From contig CAJTPO010000007.1 of NCBI GenBank assembly GCA_910578115.1, positions 84,649 to 125,813 of the forward strand: a DNA stretch of 41,165 nucleotides. The letters run 5' to 3'. The position numbers were made by a program, and so were the translations under genes. How positions within the stretch are numbered: position 1 is the stretch's first letter; each line of letters opens with the position of its first letter. Under the pieces are notes generated by a model. It had not been told where the DNA came from and did no database searches. It saw only the letters and a list, made by a program, of their open reading frames with translations. Shown here piece by piece: positions 1 through 8,688 of this stretch. The stretch is from an uncultured Lachnospiraceae bacterium. GTDB lineage: Bacteria; Bacillota; Clostridia; Lachnospirales; Lachnospiraceae.

Positions 1-1
1 G

Positions 2-550
2 GCCGCCATAGAGGCTGTGGAGAAGAACAATTTTGACCTGGTGCTTCTGGATATCATGCTGCCGGGAGCGGATGGGTATGATGTGATGGAATATATCAGG
101 CCCTTTAAGGTGCCGGTGATCTTTATTTCGGCGAAGCATGAGGTGAAGGACCGGGTCAGGGGGCTTAAGCTGGGAGCGGACGATTACCTGATCAAGCCTT
201 TTGATGTGACGGAACTGCTGGCCAGGGTGGAGGCGGTCCTGCGCAGGTACAATAAAACGGATAAGGTGATCATGCTGGGCGATGTGGAGATCGACATGGA
301 AGCGAGAAGGGTGACGCGCAGCGGCAGTCCGGTTTCACTGACCAGCAAGGAATTCGATCTGATGCTGCTTTTTGTGGAAAATCGGAATGTGGCGTTATTC
401 CGGGAAAATCTGTATGAGCGGGTGTGGGATGACGAATACTTTGCCAACAGCAGGACGCTGGATCTTCATGTGCAGCGGCTTCGAAAGAAGCTGGGCTGGG
501 AGAAGAATCTGGTGGCAGTGTATAAAGTGGGATACAGGCTGGAACTGTAG
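2..550 (+). CDS. OmpR-family response regulator (5' partial)
   Basis: DNA-binding response regulator whose start lies left of the window; 182 residues are visible. The receiver domain is present from just before the phosphoacceptor Asp (LLDIMLPG, visible residue 17), followed by the conserved Ser/Thr (FISAKH) and Lys (YLIKPFD). The C-terminal half is a winged helix (LTSKEFDLMLLFVENRN, then RTLDLHVQRLRKKLG) of the OmpR/PhoB type, which binds direct repeats about 11 bp apart. The kinase gene follows after 65 bases, so they form a two-component pair. Such regulators commonly act on neighbouring envelope genes; the phased repeats at 2977-3042 are a plausible target (inference). The exact subfamily is not clear. 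Confidence 0.95.
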   Translation, partial: AAIEAVEKNNFDLVLLDIMLPGADGYDVMEYIRPFKVPVIFISAKHEVKDRVRGLKLGADDYLIKPFDVTELLARVEAVLRRYNKTDKVIMLGDVEIDMEARRVTRSGSPVSLTSKEFDLMLLFVENRNVALFRENLYERVWDDEYFANSRTLDLHVQRLRKKLGWEKNLVAVYKVGYRLEL

Positions 551-615
551 GGCACGGATCAGGGGTTCTGCCCAGGTGGGTTATACTAATCAGGGGAAGG
601 GAATGGATACAGAGA

Positions 616-2130
616 ATGAAATTTTCCCGGAAGTTGTTGCTTTGGACGACGATCATTATAGCGATCACGCTGGGCTTAAGCGGGTTTTATTTTGTCAATT
701 ATGTATTTCGGACTTCGCTGGAGCGGGAGGTCGGCCAGGCATTGGACGAGAACAGCATACTGCGGTTTGCCTTTCAGACGGCGGCGTTAAATGTACCGTT
801 AAAATATGACCTGCTGCAGGATGGATCCGTGGAGCAGATCGCATCTAATCTGGAGACCAGCGGCCAGGGCAGCGGGCGTCTTCTGCGGCTTTCCGATGAG
901 GGGAAAGAGGTGCTTTACGCCAGTGACGGGTTTGAGGCGGACGCTGCTCTGCTGGAGCAGACAGCGGAAAACAGATATGCGTACCGTGTGATACAGGAGG
1001 GGGAGCGTTATTATATCCAGACGGGAAGCAGTGTCAATGCGCTGGGCAGAGATCTGTATCTGGAGACGCTCAGGGATGTATCCCAGGTATTTGCGGAGAG
1101 AAAGATGGGATTTACGGTTTACCGCAGACTGATGGTACTGATGCTGGTTCTGGGAATCGTGATCATGCACTTTATCGCTTCCCGTCTGACGAAGCCGATC
1201 CGTCTTCTGATGAAGGCCACGAGAGAGATGGCAGCGGGAGATTACGGATACCGGGCCGAGCAGGTCAGCAGTGATGAGCTGGGGCAGCTGACGCAGGACT
1301 TTAACCATATGTCGGAGGAGCTGGAGAAGACCATTGGCCAGCTGGAGGAGGAAGTGCAGTCGCGGGAAGAGTTCGTGGGAGCTTTTGCCCATGAGTTGAA
1401 GACGCCGCTGACCTCAATCATCGGGTATGCGGATATGCTGCGTTCCAGAAAGCTGGATGAAGAGAAAAGCTTTCGCTCGGCCAACTATATTTATACGGAA
1501 GGCAAACGACTGGAGACCATGTCACTGCGGCTGCTGGATATCATGGTGACGAAGAAGGAGGGTGCAAGGCTGCAGAAGGTTTCTACGGAGACGTTGTTTG
1601 AGTATCTGCGGAATATGTTTCTTCCCAGGGAAGATATGGATTTCCAGTTCCGCTATGAGGAGGCGGTGGTGACGGTGGACGCCGGCCTGATCCAGACGGT
1701 GCTGGTAAACCTGATCGACAATGCCTGTAAGGCTTCGGAGCCTGGTAGCAGGATCGAGATCGAAGGGTATGCGGTGGAAGCATCGGAAGAAGTGGAAAGG
1801 GCAGCCAGAGGCAGGGCGGAGAAGAGGAAGGTGGAAAAAGGGAAAGCGGAAAGGACAGAGAGAGAAAGAGCAGAAATGACGGGATATTGGTTCGGTGTCA
1901 GAGATTATGGCATCGGGATTCCGGAACAGGAGGTATCCAGAGTCACGCAGGCATTTTATATGGTGGATAAATCCAGGTCACGCAGCAGAAACGGCGCCGG
2001 CCTGGGACTGGCACTCTGTACGGAGATTCTGGCGCTGCATGGGAGCAGGCTGGAGATCAGGAGCGTATCGGGACAGGGAACAACGGCGGGATTCTTCTTA
2101 TGGGAAGAGGGAAAGGAGGCCGCAGTATGA
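616..2130 (+). CDS. Sensor histidine kinase of the two-component pair
   Basis: Membrane histidine kinase, 504 aa. It has TM1 at about residues 8-31, an outer sensor segment of about 140 residues, TM2 at about 171-190, HAMP at about 190-242, HisKA with the phospho-His in AHELKTPLTS (H259), an N box around N365 (NLIDNACKAS), a G1 box DYGIGIP near 430 and a G2 box GAGLGLAL near 461. Between the N and G1 boxes lies an insertion of about 35 charged residues rich in Arg, Lys and Glu (about 384-418), encoded by an almost pure purine tract. The start at 616 has only a weak ribosome site, but no better in-frame start is seen. The stop overlaps the next ATG (ATGA), so the downstream gene is probably translationally coupled. 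Confidence 0.95.
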   Translation: MKFSRKLLLWTTIIIAITLGLSGFYFVNYVFRTSLEREVGQALDENSILRFAFQTAALNVPLKYDLLQDGSVEQIASNLETSGQGSGRLLRLSDEGKEVLYASDGFEADAALLEQTAENRYAYRVIQEGERYYIQTGSSVNALGRDLYLETLRDVSQVFAERKMGFTVYRRLMVLMLVLGIVIMHFIASRLTKPIRLLMKATREMAAGDYGYRAEQVSSDELGQLTQDFNHMSEELEKTIGQLEEEVQSREEFVGAFAHELKTPLTSIIGYADMLRSRKLDEEKSFRSANYIYTEGKRLETMSLRLLDIMVTKKEGARLQKVSTETLFEYLRNMFLPREDMDFQFRYEEAVVTVDAGLIQTVLVNLIDNACKASEPGSRIEIEGYAVEASEEVERAARGRAEKRKVEKGKAERTERERAEMTGYWFGVRDYGIGIPEQEVSRVTQAFYMVDKSRSRSRNGAGLGLALCTEILALHGSRLEIRSVSGQGTTAGFFLWEEGKEAAV

Positions 2131-2978
2131 AGAAAGCCATGTCCGGAAACTGGCGGCAGCTTCTTAGTCCGGCGCTGCTGGTGCTGACTGTGCTGGCGGT
2201 CGTTTTGTCTGTATGGGGGCCGGAAACGCTGGCTGTCTATACCGACAGGGGCATATTGAATCAGATCAGGACGCAGGAGGAAGAGACCGGAGGCGAAGGT
2301 TACCGTTATCAGTTGAGCAGCAATGAGAAGCTTTATATTCTGTCCCGGTGTCTGAATGCCCAGACGCTGCCGGAGACGGAACAGAGCGCAAGGGCCAGGG
2401 ACACGGAGCCGGATACGGCCTATCGGGAGCTGGCGGGGACTTATGCCTTTGTGGTCAACCATAATGGTCCGTCCGGGAAGGAGATCACTGACGAGCAGAT
2501 CTATGAGACGGCGAACAGCGGGCTTTCGGTTTTAAAGGAAATGGGTATTCTGCCGGAGGAGATCCGGGAGATTCGGGCGGAATCCTATGGGGCGACGCTC
2601 TATTCCGCGATTGACGTGCCGGAACCGAGAAATAATGTGGCGGTCTGGAAACTGAGTCTGACGGGCAGTCTGCAGAATGCCAACAAGGAAAACCGGCTGA
2701 TCGATGCGTATATCGATGCGGATGACGGTAAGATCTATGAGTTCTATGTGCGGGCGCAGCTGGATTGGGAGGAGATCGATCCCGATGCGCTCATAGAGGC
2801 GTGGGGCAGCTATATGGGACTGTCGTCCCCGGAAGCTTATGAGACAGAGAACCCGCTGTTGGAGACGACTCCTTACTATAAGAAATATGTCTTTTCCGGT
2901 AGTGGAGAGGAGCGGACGATCGTCACGGTGGGTTTTTACGAAGGGATCAATGAGTTATTTCTGAAGATTTCCAGATGA
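2127..2978 (+). CDS. Membrane-anchored accessory protein of the two-component operon
   Basis: Protein of 283 aa. The start at 2127 overlaps the kinase stop as ATGA and has a GGAAAGGAGG site just upstream. An N-terminal hydrophobic segment (about residues 14-31) gives a signal anchor, and the rest should lie outside the membrane. The outer part has a PepSY-like look (a segment reading IDAYIDADDGKIYEFYV, with a preceding beta-rich stretch), but I do not recognise a named family with confidence. Third genes of this kind after a kinase often modulate the sensor or act in envelope stress; here that is inference from position only. Confidence 0.85.
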   Translation: MKKAMSGNWRQLLSPALLVLTVLAVVLSVWGPETLAVYTDRGILNQIRTQEEETGGEGYRYQLSSNEKLYILSRCLNAQTLPETEQSARARDTEPDTAYRELAGTYAFVVNHNGPSGKEITDEQIYETANSGLSVLKEMGILPEEIREIRAESYGATLYSAIDVPEPRNNVAVWKLSLTGSLQNANKENRLIDAYIDADDGKIYEFYVRAQLDWEEIDPDALIEAWGSYMGLSSPEAYETENPLLETTPYYKKYVFSGSGEERTIVTVGFYEGINELFLKISR

Positions 2979-3042
2979 TGCAACTTTGATGCAAAAAAGA
3001 TGTAACTATGTTACAAAAAAGATGAAATTATGATGCACCTCT
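2977..3042 (+). promoter_or_regulatory. Six 11-bp-phased direct repeats, probable response-regulator binding array
   Basis: GATG-type units begin at 2977 (GATGCAA), 2988 (GATGCAA), 2999 (GATGTAA), 3010 (degenerate, GTTACAA), 3021 (GATGAAA) and 3032 (GATGCAC), each exactly 11 bp from the next. The 11-bp spacing of direct repeats is the known binding geometry of OmpR/PhoB-type regulators. The array ends 4 bp before a TATGAT -10 box and covers the place of the -35, as in activator-dependent promoters. The first unit overlaps the stop codon of the preceding gene. Identity of the regulator is inferred. Confidence 0.7.
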
Positions 3043-3046
3043 TCTG

Positions 3047-3052
3047 TATGAT
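3047..3052 (+). promoter_or_regulatory. -10 box of the amidase/deacetylase gene
   Basis: TATGAT matches the consensus in five of six positions and lies 32 bases before the start codon at 3084. There is no good -35 at the proper distance; that position is taken by the 11-bp repeat array, which fits a promoter needing a bound activator. Confidence 0.55.
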
Positions 3053-3083
3053 GGAAGCAGATTACAGGAGAGGAGCATTTTTT

Positions 3084-4544
3084 ATGTACGGAAGAAGACG
3101 ATACCGCAGAGCACGGAGAAGAAGAGAAGAACTGAAATTTTATCTGCACAGGATACTGTTTGGAATATCAGTTTTCTGTATTATCATAGTGTTTGCCGCT
3201 GTGGCCTTTAAGACGAGGAAGGCGACGCAGTCCGTGGAGGCGGCGACTGCTTTGATGCAGGCTTCCACGGTGGCTGTGAAGACGGAGACGAAGGATGCGG
3301 CCATGCAGAAGCAGCCGGAATTTTCGAAGGATAGAAACGGGAAAAACGGGAGGCAGGACGCTGAAAATGAAGAGAGCACCGCAGAGGCATCCCGGGATGG
3401 GCAGACATCATTGATTGTTATTGATCCCGGACATGGCGGGATAGACGGCGGCTGTGTGTCCGGAGATGTGGTGGAGAAAGAGATCAACAGAATGATCGCG
3501 GCCCGTGTGGTGGTAAAACTGAGGAATATGGGGTATCAGGCGGAACTTGCCAGGGAAGGCGATACGTATGTGGATAAACTGGAGCGGGTGGAGAAGGCGA
3601 ACAGCCGGAATGCATTGCTCTATGTCAGCATCCACCAGAATTTCTGCGAGGATGACAGTGTGGCAGGTATCGAGACCTGGTATGACGGAAGCGATACCAG
3701 TCGGGACAGCGGCCGTCTGGCGCAGCTGATCCAGCAGGAAACAGTGCTCCAGACAGGTGCGGTGAGCAGGGAGCTGGTGTCGGAATCAGAGCTGTGTGTG
3801 ACGAGTAAAAGCAATATGTCGTCCTGTCTGATCGAGACGGGGTTTCTTTCCAATCGGGAGGAACGCGGCAGACTGATCACGGAGGAGTACAGGGATCAAC
3901 TGGCGGAAGGGATTGCCAGAGGTGTGGACAGATATCTGAATCCCCGGACGATGTATCTGACCTTTGACGACGGTCCTTCCGAGGAAAATACCGACAGGAT
4001 CCTGGATATTTTGCAGGAAAGGAATGTGAAGGCCACCTTCTTTGTAATCGGGGAATATGTCCGGAAGTATCCGGAGACAGCCAGGCGCATCGTGCGGGAA
4101 GGGCATGCCATCGGCATTCACTGTGATGTACACGATTATAAAACGCTGTATGCCAGTGTGGACAGCTATATGAATGATTTTCAGAAGGCTTATGACACCG
4201 TATATGAGGTGACGGGCGTGGAGACCAGGCTGTTTCGTTTTCCCGGTGGCAGTGTCAATGCTTTTAACAGGAAAGTGCGAAATGAGATTATAGAGGAGAT
4301 GGAAAAGAGGGGGTTCATCTACTATGACTGGAATGCCAGTCTGGAAGATGCCGTCGGCAAAGAGTACAGCGCAGAGCGTCTGGTAAAAAATGCGGTAGAT
4401 ACGGTATTGGACAGGGAGCGGGTCGTGCTGCTTGCCCATGACAGGGTAACGCAGACGGCGGACGCTTTGCCGGCGTTGCTGAACGCTTTCCCGGAATACC
4501 GGCTGGAGCCGCTTACGGTACAGCTGGAACCGGTACAGTTTTGA
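3084..4544 (+). CDS. Amidase_3 / NodB polysaccharide deacetylase fusion
   Basis: Secreted or anchored cell-wall enzyme, 486 aa. The start at 3084 is set by the AGGAGAGGAG site. After a very basic N-terminus comes one TM helix (about residues 25-45) and a linker. The first catalytic domain is a zinc N-acetylmuramoyl-L-alanine amidase (Amidase_3): IDPGHGGIDGG near 112, a Glu in the VEKEIN segment and VSIHQNF. From about residue 290 a NodB deacetylase domain follows: LTFDDGPSEENT, KATFFVIGEY, the metal pair GIHCDVH, FRFPGGS and a final LLAHD. One chain could therefore cleave stem peptides and remove acetyl groups from glycan. The single gene sits under its own promoter behind a two-component operon, suggesting envelope-stress control (inference). 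Confidence 0.92.
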   Translation: MYGRRRYRRARRRREELKFYLHRILFGISVFCIIIVFAAVAFKTRKATQSVEAATALMQASTVAVKTETKDAAMQKQPEFSKDRNGKNGRQDAENEESTAEASRDGQTSLIVIDPGHGGIDGGCVSGDVVEKEINRMIAARVVVKLRNMGYQAELAREGDTYVDKLERVEKANSRNALLYVSIHQNFCEDDSVAGIETWYDGSDTSRDSGRLAQLIQQETVLQTGAVSRELVSESELCVTSKSNMSSCLIETGFLSNREERGRLITEEYRDQLAEGIARGVDRYLNPRTMYLTFDDGPSEENTDRILDILQERNVKATFFVIGEYVRKYPETARRIVREGHAIGIHCDVHDYKTLYASVDSYMNDFQKAYDTVYEVTGVETRLFRFPGGSVNAFNRKVRNEIIEEMEKRGFIYYDWNASLEDAVGKEYSAERLVKNAVDTVLDRERVVLLAHDRVTQTADALPALLNAFPEYRLEPLTVQLEPVQF

Positions 4545-4550
4545 GTTCTG

Positions 4551-5390
4551 CTATTCCCGGCGGTACCGTGAGGGGGAGTACCCGGTCTGTTTGTGGAAGA
4601 TCCGGCTGAAATAAAGCGGGTTTTCATAACCGGAGAGGGCGCTGATCTCCTGGATGGAATAGTCCGTGTTCTTTAGAAGCTCTCTGGCTTTGTTGATGCG
4701 AATGGAGGTGATATACTGCATGGGAGTCATGCCCATGTAGTGTCTGAAGCTGCGGATGAACCAGCTTACGCTCATGTGATGCTCCCGGGCATACTGTCCG
4801 ATGGATATATCCTGTGTAAAAAATTCATTGAAAAAATGGACGGCAGCTTCCATATCCTCCATATGCCTGTATTTATCGGCGGAGATCTCCAGCTGGTTTC
4901 GGTGGATCTCTGTAAAGATCTGCTGCAGATAACAGCACAGCAGTTCTTCGAAGCAGGGGCGTTTCAGCTGCAGTTCCTGAATGATCTGCCGGAACAGCTC
5001 CGGATAATGAAAGGACATGCCGCAGGAGAGGACATGCACATCAGAGAATCCAATTTTGTCCAGAATATGCGCTGCTTCAAAGCCGGAGAAGTGGATCCAG
5101 TATACTTCCGGGGTATCTTTGGCATAGTAATAATACTGCTGACTTTCACCGGGACGGTAGAGCACCATATATCCTGCCGGAATTTCCTGCATCCTGCCTT
5201 CCAGGCAGAAACAGGCCTTGCCTGCGGATAGGTACAGAAGCTGATAATCCCTGCGGCCCTGGGGGCGCAGCGTGGTCATTACAGGCTGCCTGCTCAGGCG
5301 GTAGACGCCGCAGCTGGCAATGCTTAAGGCGTGGACGGTATCTTCTATTTCTATGTCTGCATCGTGCAGGTAGCCGGTATTGGAATACAT
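4551..5390 (-). CDS. AraC-family transcriptional regulator (beta-galactosidase locus)
   Basis: Regulator of 279 aa. The start at 5390 is chosen because AAAGGAGG lies 6 bases upstream; longer forms are unlikely. The N-terminal part is a cupin-like sensor (VLYRPGESQQYYYY, EVYWIHFSG). The C-terminal two-helix AraC domain is clear (DISIGQYAREHHMSVSWFIR, then IQEISALSGYENPLYFSRIF and TGYSPSRYR). It is divergent from the GH2-GH20 operon and probably activates it in response to a sugar; the ligand is unknown. It converges with the amidase/deacetylase gene, with 6 bases between stops. Confidence 0.93.
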   Translation of the reverse strand: MYSNTGYLHDADIEIEDTVHALSIASCGVYRLSRQPVMTTLRPQGRRDYQLLYLSAGKACFCLEGRMQEIPAGYMVLYRPGESQQYYYYAKDTPEVYWIHFSGFEAAHILDKIGFSDVHVLSCGMSFHYPELFRQIIQELQLKRPCFEELLCCYLQQIFTEIHRNQLEISADKYRHMEDMEAAVHFFNEFFTQDISIGQYAREHHMSVSWFIRSFRHYMGMTPMQYITSIRINKARELLKNTDYSIQEISALSGYENPLYFSRIFHKQTGYSPSRYRRE

Positions 5391-5418
5391 GATGGACCTC
5401 CTTTCAAGGGTTGTTAGG

Positions 5419-5448
5419 ATTGTATCATTTTGTGCATGTTTTGTCCAA
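5419..5448 (-). promoter_or_regulatory. Promoter of the AraC gene
   Basis: Read on the minus strand, TTGGAC (5448-5443) and TACAAT (5424-5419) are separated by 18 bases and lie just upstream of the AAAGGAGG site of the regulator gene. Confidence 0.6.
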
Positions 5449-5480
5449 TAGAAGGCATGGATTTCCGGTGGATGCCTGTA

Positions 5481-5486
5481 TATAAT
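5481..5486 (+). promoter_or_regulatory. Likely -10 box of the GH2-GH20 operon
   Basis: TATAAT lies about 70 bases before the start at 5553, with no good -35 at 17-18 bases. This is the usual picture for a promoter activated by an AraC-type protein encoded next door. No clear operator repeat was made out by eye. Confidence 0.45.
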
Positions 5487-5552
5487 AAAATACAATTTAT
5501 ATTACAGGGTCAGGATATCAAGAGGATGATGACAGCCAGAACGGAGGAGAAC

Positions 5553-8500
5553 ATGATCGTACCAAAATATTATGAAGACCTGAGCGTGCTTCATAAGAAC
5601 ACCATGCCTGACAGGGCATACTATATTCCGGCATCCGAAAGGATGGATGTACTTTTGGAGGAGCGGGAGAAGTCTGACCGTTTCGTGCTGCTTTCCGGAC
5701 AGTGGAGGTTCCGTTACTTTGACAGTATCTATGAAGCGAAGGAAGAATTCTGGCAGGAAGGGTTTGATCCGGAAGGATTTGATCTGGTGACAGTGCCGGG
5801 GGTATGGCAGAATTACGGCTTTGACAGACACCAGTACACCAATACCCGCTATCCTTTTCCGATGGATCCGCCCTACGTTCCGCACAACAATCCCTGCGGG
5901 GCGTATGTACGTACCTTTTCCTATAAGAAAGACACGCTGGCGCCGCGGGCATTCCTGAATTTCGAGGGGGTTGATTCCTGTTTCTATGTATGGGTGAACG
6001 GCAGCTTTACCGGATACAGCCAGGTCTCCCACTCGACCAGTGAATTTGAGGTTACGGATCTTCTGCGCGAAGGAGACAATACGTTGGCAGTTCTGGTGCT
6101 GAAATGGTGTGACGGCAGTTACCTGGAAGATCAGGACAAGTTCCGCATGAGCGGTATATTTCGGGATGTTTATCTGCTGCGCAGGCCCGGGGAAGGAATC
6201 TTCGATTATTTCGTGAAGGCAGGCCCGGCGGCGGATGGCAGGACGGGAGAGGTTGAGATCAGCTTTTCCTATCTGGATAAGGTTGTGGACACGAAGGTGA
6301 GTCTGTATGACCGGGAAGGCAGGCTGGCGGCGCAGGGACAGGCGGAAGCCGGCCATGCGGCGTTTCGGATAGAGAATGCCAGATTGTGGAATGCCGAGGA
6401 ACCGTATCTGTATACGCTGGTATTGGAGACTGCGCAGGAAGTGATCATGGATCAGGTGGGAATCCGGGAAATCCATACGCGGGACGGCGTGTTGTATCTG
6501 AACGGCGTAAAAGTCAAATTCCACGGTACGAACCGTCACGACAGTGATCCGGTGACCGGCTTTACGATCAGCAGGGAACAGCTGATGACGGATCTGCTGT
6601 TGATGAAGGAGCACAATATCAATGCGATCCGTACCAGCCATTATCCGAATGCTCCGTGGTGTTATCAGCTGTATGACAGACTGGGGTTCTACGTCATCGA
6701 TGAGGCGGATAACGAGAGCCACGGGACGGCGGATATTTATCTGGAAGGAGCAGATTGGGAGACCCGGAGCAAACGCTGGAATGAGGCGATTGCGGACAAC
6801 CCGGCATTTACGGAGGCCACGCTGGACAGGACGAGGCGCTGCGTGGAGCGGGACAAGAACCGGCCCAGTGTGGTGATATGGTCCATGGGTAACGAGTGTG
6901 CCTACGGCTGCACCTTCGAGGAGGCGCTTAAGTGGACGAAGCAGTATGATGACACGAGGCTGACACATTACGAGAGCTGCCGCTACGTGTCTGACAGACG
7001 TCAATATGATTACAGCAATATCGATCTGCACAGCCGTATGTATCCGGCGCTGCAGGAGATTCACGATTACTTTGCACAGGATGGCACGAAACCGTATGTG
7101 ATGTGCGAATTCTGCCACGCCATGGGGAATGGCCCCGGCGATCTGGAAGATTATTTTCAGGTGATCCAGGCCTATGACGGCGCCTGCGGCGGCTTTGTCT
7201 GGGAATGGTGTGATCATGCCATTGATCTGGGGAAGAACATCCGGGGGAAAAAGGTCTATGCTTACGGCGGCGATCATGGAGAATATCCACAGGACAGTAA
7301 TTTCTGCATGGACGGTCTGGTCTATCCGGACCGCAGGCCGCATACGGGGCTGCTGGAATTCAAGAATGTCTATCGTCCGGCCAGAGTCGCTGCCTTCCGT
7401 CAGGAGGAGAAGGAGCTGGTACTGCACAACTATATGGATTTCCTGAATCTGCAGGAGTATTGTGAGGTACGGTATGAAGTGCTCTGTGATGGTATTGTGG
7501 TGCAGCAGGGACGCATCGATGACAGTACGCTTCTGGATATCGCACCTCATGAGGAAAAGGCGGTTCCGATTTCTCTGGACGTACCGGATAGAGGAAAATG
7601 TTTCCTGAAAGTTTCCTATATGCTGAAAAAGGCGACGGCAGCGCTTCCGGCAGGTTTCCTGCTGGGCTTCGAGGAAGTGCCGGTGGAGACTGCGGAAAAG
7701 GTGAACCGGAAAGTGGCGGCGCTTTTTGACGGGATGGATGTGAAGGGAGATGCCGGCGGGAATGTACCCGGAGGAAATGAGGATGCGGCGGGATTTGCAG
7801 TGCAGGAAGATGACGGGATGATAACGGTGTCCACATCACAATTCAGGTATGTGTATGATAAGCGGACAGGGCTGTTTACAGAGATGGTTCATGAGAATGT
7901 GTCTTTGTTGGAGAAGCCCATGGAGTTCAATATCTGGAGAGCGCCCACGGACAATGACCGCAATATCAGGCATAAGTGGATGGCAGCACAGTATCACCGC
8001 ACCGTGACGCGGGCTTACGATACGCAGGTGAGAGTGGGGAAGCAGGCGGTGGTGATCGAGACGGTACTTTCCATCTCCGCAGTCTATATACAGAGGATTC
8101 TGGATGTGAACGCCTGCTGGACCATCGGCTCCGACGGTACCCTGGACGCGGCCTTTACGGTGAAAAAGAATCCGGAGTTCCCCTTCCTGCCAAGATTCGG
8201 TCTGCGGCTGTTTCTGCCCGGCGCCCTGGAACGGGTGGAGTACTGCGGCATAGGTCCGGCGGAGAGTTATGTGGATAAGAAGCAGGCCGGCTGGCACGGC
8301 GTGTTTGACCAGACAGTCAGGGCAATGCATGAGGACTATGTGCGCCCGCAGGAGAACGGAAGCCATCATGACTGTGACTATGTGACCGTATATGGCGGAC
8401 AGGAAGCGTTTACCGTGGCGGGAAAGGAGACTTTCGCCTTCAATGCCTCGGTGTATACGCAGGAGGAACTTACGCAGAAGGAGCACAATTATGAGCTGGA

Positions 8501-8663
8501 GGAATCGCCTTACACGGTGCTGTGTCTGGATTACAGACAGAGCGGGATTGGTTCTAACAGCTGCGGTCCGGAGCTGTTGGAGAAATACCGGCTGGAAGAG
8601 GAATTTCGGTTTGCAGTGAGAATGAAGGTCAGCCACGGGAAAGATGACAGGAAGTTTGGATAA
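5553..8663 (+). CDS. GH2 beta-galactosidase (LacZ type)
   Basis: Cytoplasmic beta-galactosidase of 1036 aa, near the length of E. coli LacZ. The start at 5553 follows an ACGGAGGAG site. Domain order is a sugar-binding jelly roll, an immunoglobulin-like domain, a TIM barrel and the C-terminal Bgal_small_N-type domain (FNIWRAPTDNDRN). The acid/base Glu is in SMGNECAYG (E448) and the nucleophile in VMCEFCHAMGNG (E519), both in the typical LacZ context. No signal peptide is seen. It is followed after 25 bases by a GH20 gene, so the operon probably handles galactose- and HexNAc-containing oligosaccharides taken up from mucin or milk glycans (inference). Confidence 0.95.
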   Translation: MIVPKYYEDLSVLHKNTMPDRAYYIPASERMDVLLEEREKSDRFVLLSGQWRFRYFDSIYEAKEEFWQEGFDPEGFDLVTVPGVWQNYGFDRHQYTNTRYPFPMDPPYVPHNNPCGAYVRTFSYKKDTLAPRAFLNFEGVDSCFYVWVNGSFTGYSQVSHSTSEFEVTDLLREGDNTLAVLVLKWCDGSYLEDQDKFRMSGIFRDVYLLRRPGEGIFDYFVKAGPAADGRTGEVEISFSYLDKVVDTKVSLYDREGRLAAQGQAEAGHAAFRIENARLWNAEEPYLYTLVLETAQEVIMDQVGIREIHTRDGVLYLNGVKVKFHGTNRHDSDPVTGFTISREQLMTDLLLMKEHNINAIRTSHYPNAPWCYQLYDRLGFYVIDEADNESHGTADIYLEGADWETRSKRWNEAIADNPAFTEATLDRTRRCVERDKNRPSVVIWSMGNECAYGCTFEEALKWTKQYDDTRLTHYESCRYVSDRRQYDYSNIDLHSRMYPALQEIHDYFAQDGTKPYVMCEFCHAMGNGPGDLEDYFQVIQAYDGACGGFVWEWCDHAIDLGKNIRGKKVYAYGGDHGEYPQDSNFCMDGLVYPDRRPHTGLLEFKNVYRPARVAAFRQEEKELVLHNYMDFLNLQEYCEVRYEVLCDGIVVQQGRIDDSTLLDIAPHEEKAVPISLDVPDRGKCFLKVSYMLKKATAALPAGFLLGFEEVPVETAEKVNRKVAALFDGMDVKGDAGGNVPGGNEDAAGFAVQEDDGMITVSTSQFRYVYDKRTGLFTEMVHENVSLLEKPMEFNIWRAPTDNDRNIRHKWMAAQYHRTVTRAYDTQVRVGKQAVVIETVLSISAVYIQRILDVNACWTIGSDGTLDAAFTVKKNPEFPFLPRFGLRLFLPGALERVEYCGIGPAESYVDKKQAGWHGVFDQTVRAMHEDYVRPQENGSHHDCDYVTVYGGQEAFTVAGKETFAFNASVYTQEELTQKEHNYELEESPYTVLCLDYRQSGIGSNSCGPELLEKYRLEEEFRFAVRMKVSHGKDDRKFG

Positions 8664-8688
8664 AAGAAGGAAGAGGAGGAGAAATCGT

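Noticed and set aside
5502..7550. Long 682-codon open frame antisense to the beta-galactosidase gene
   Set aside because: It is a shadow of the strong GH2 coding sequence, with no ribosome site and an implausible His/Arg/Ile-rich product.
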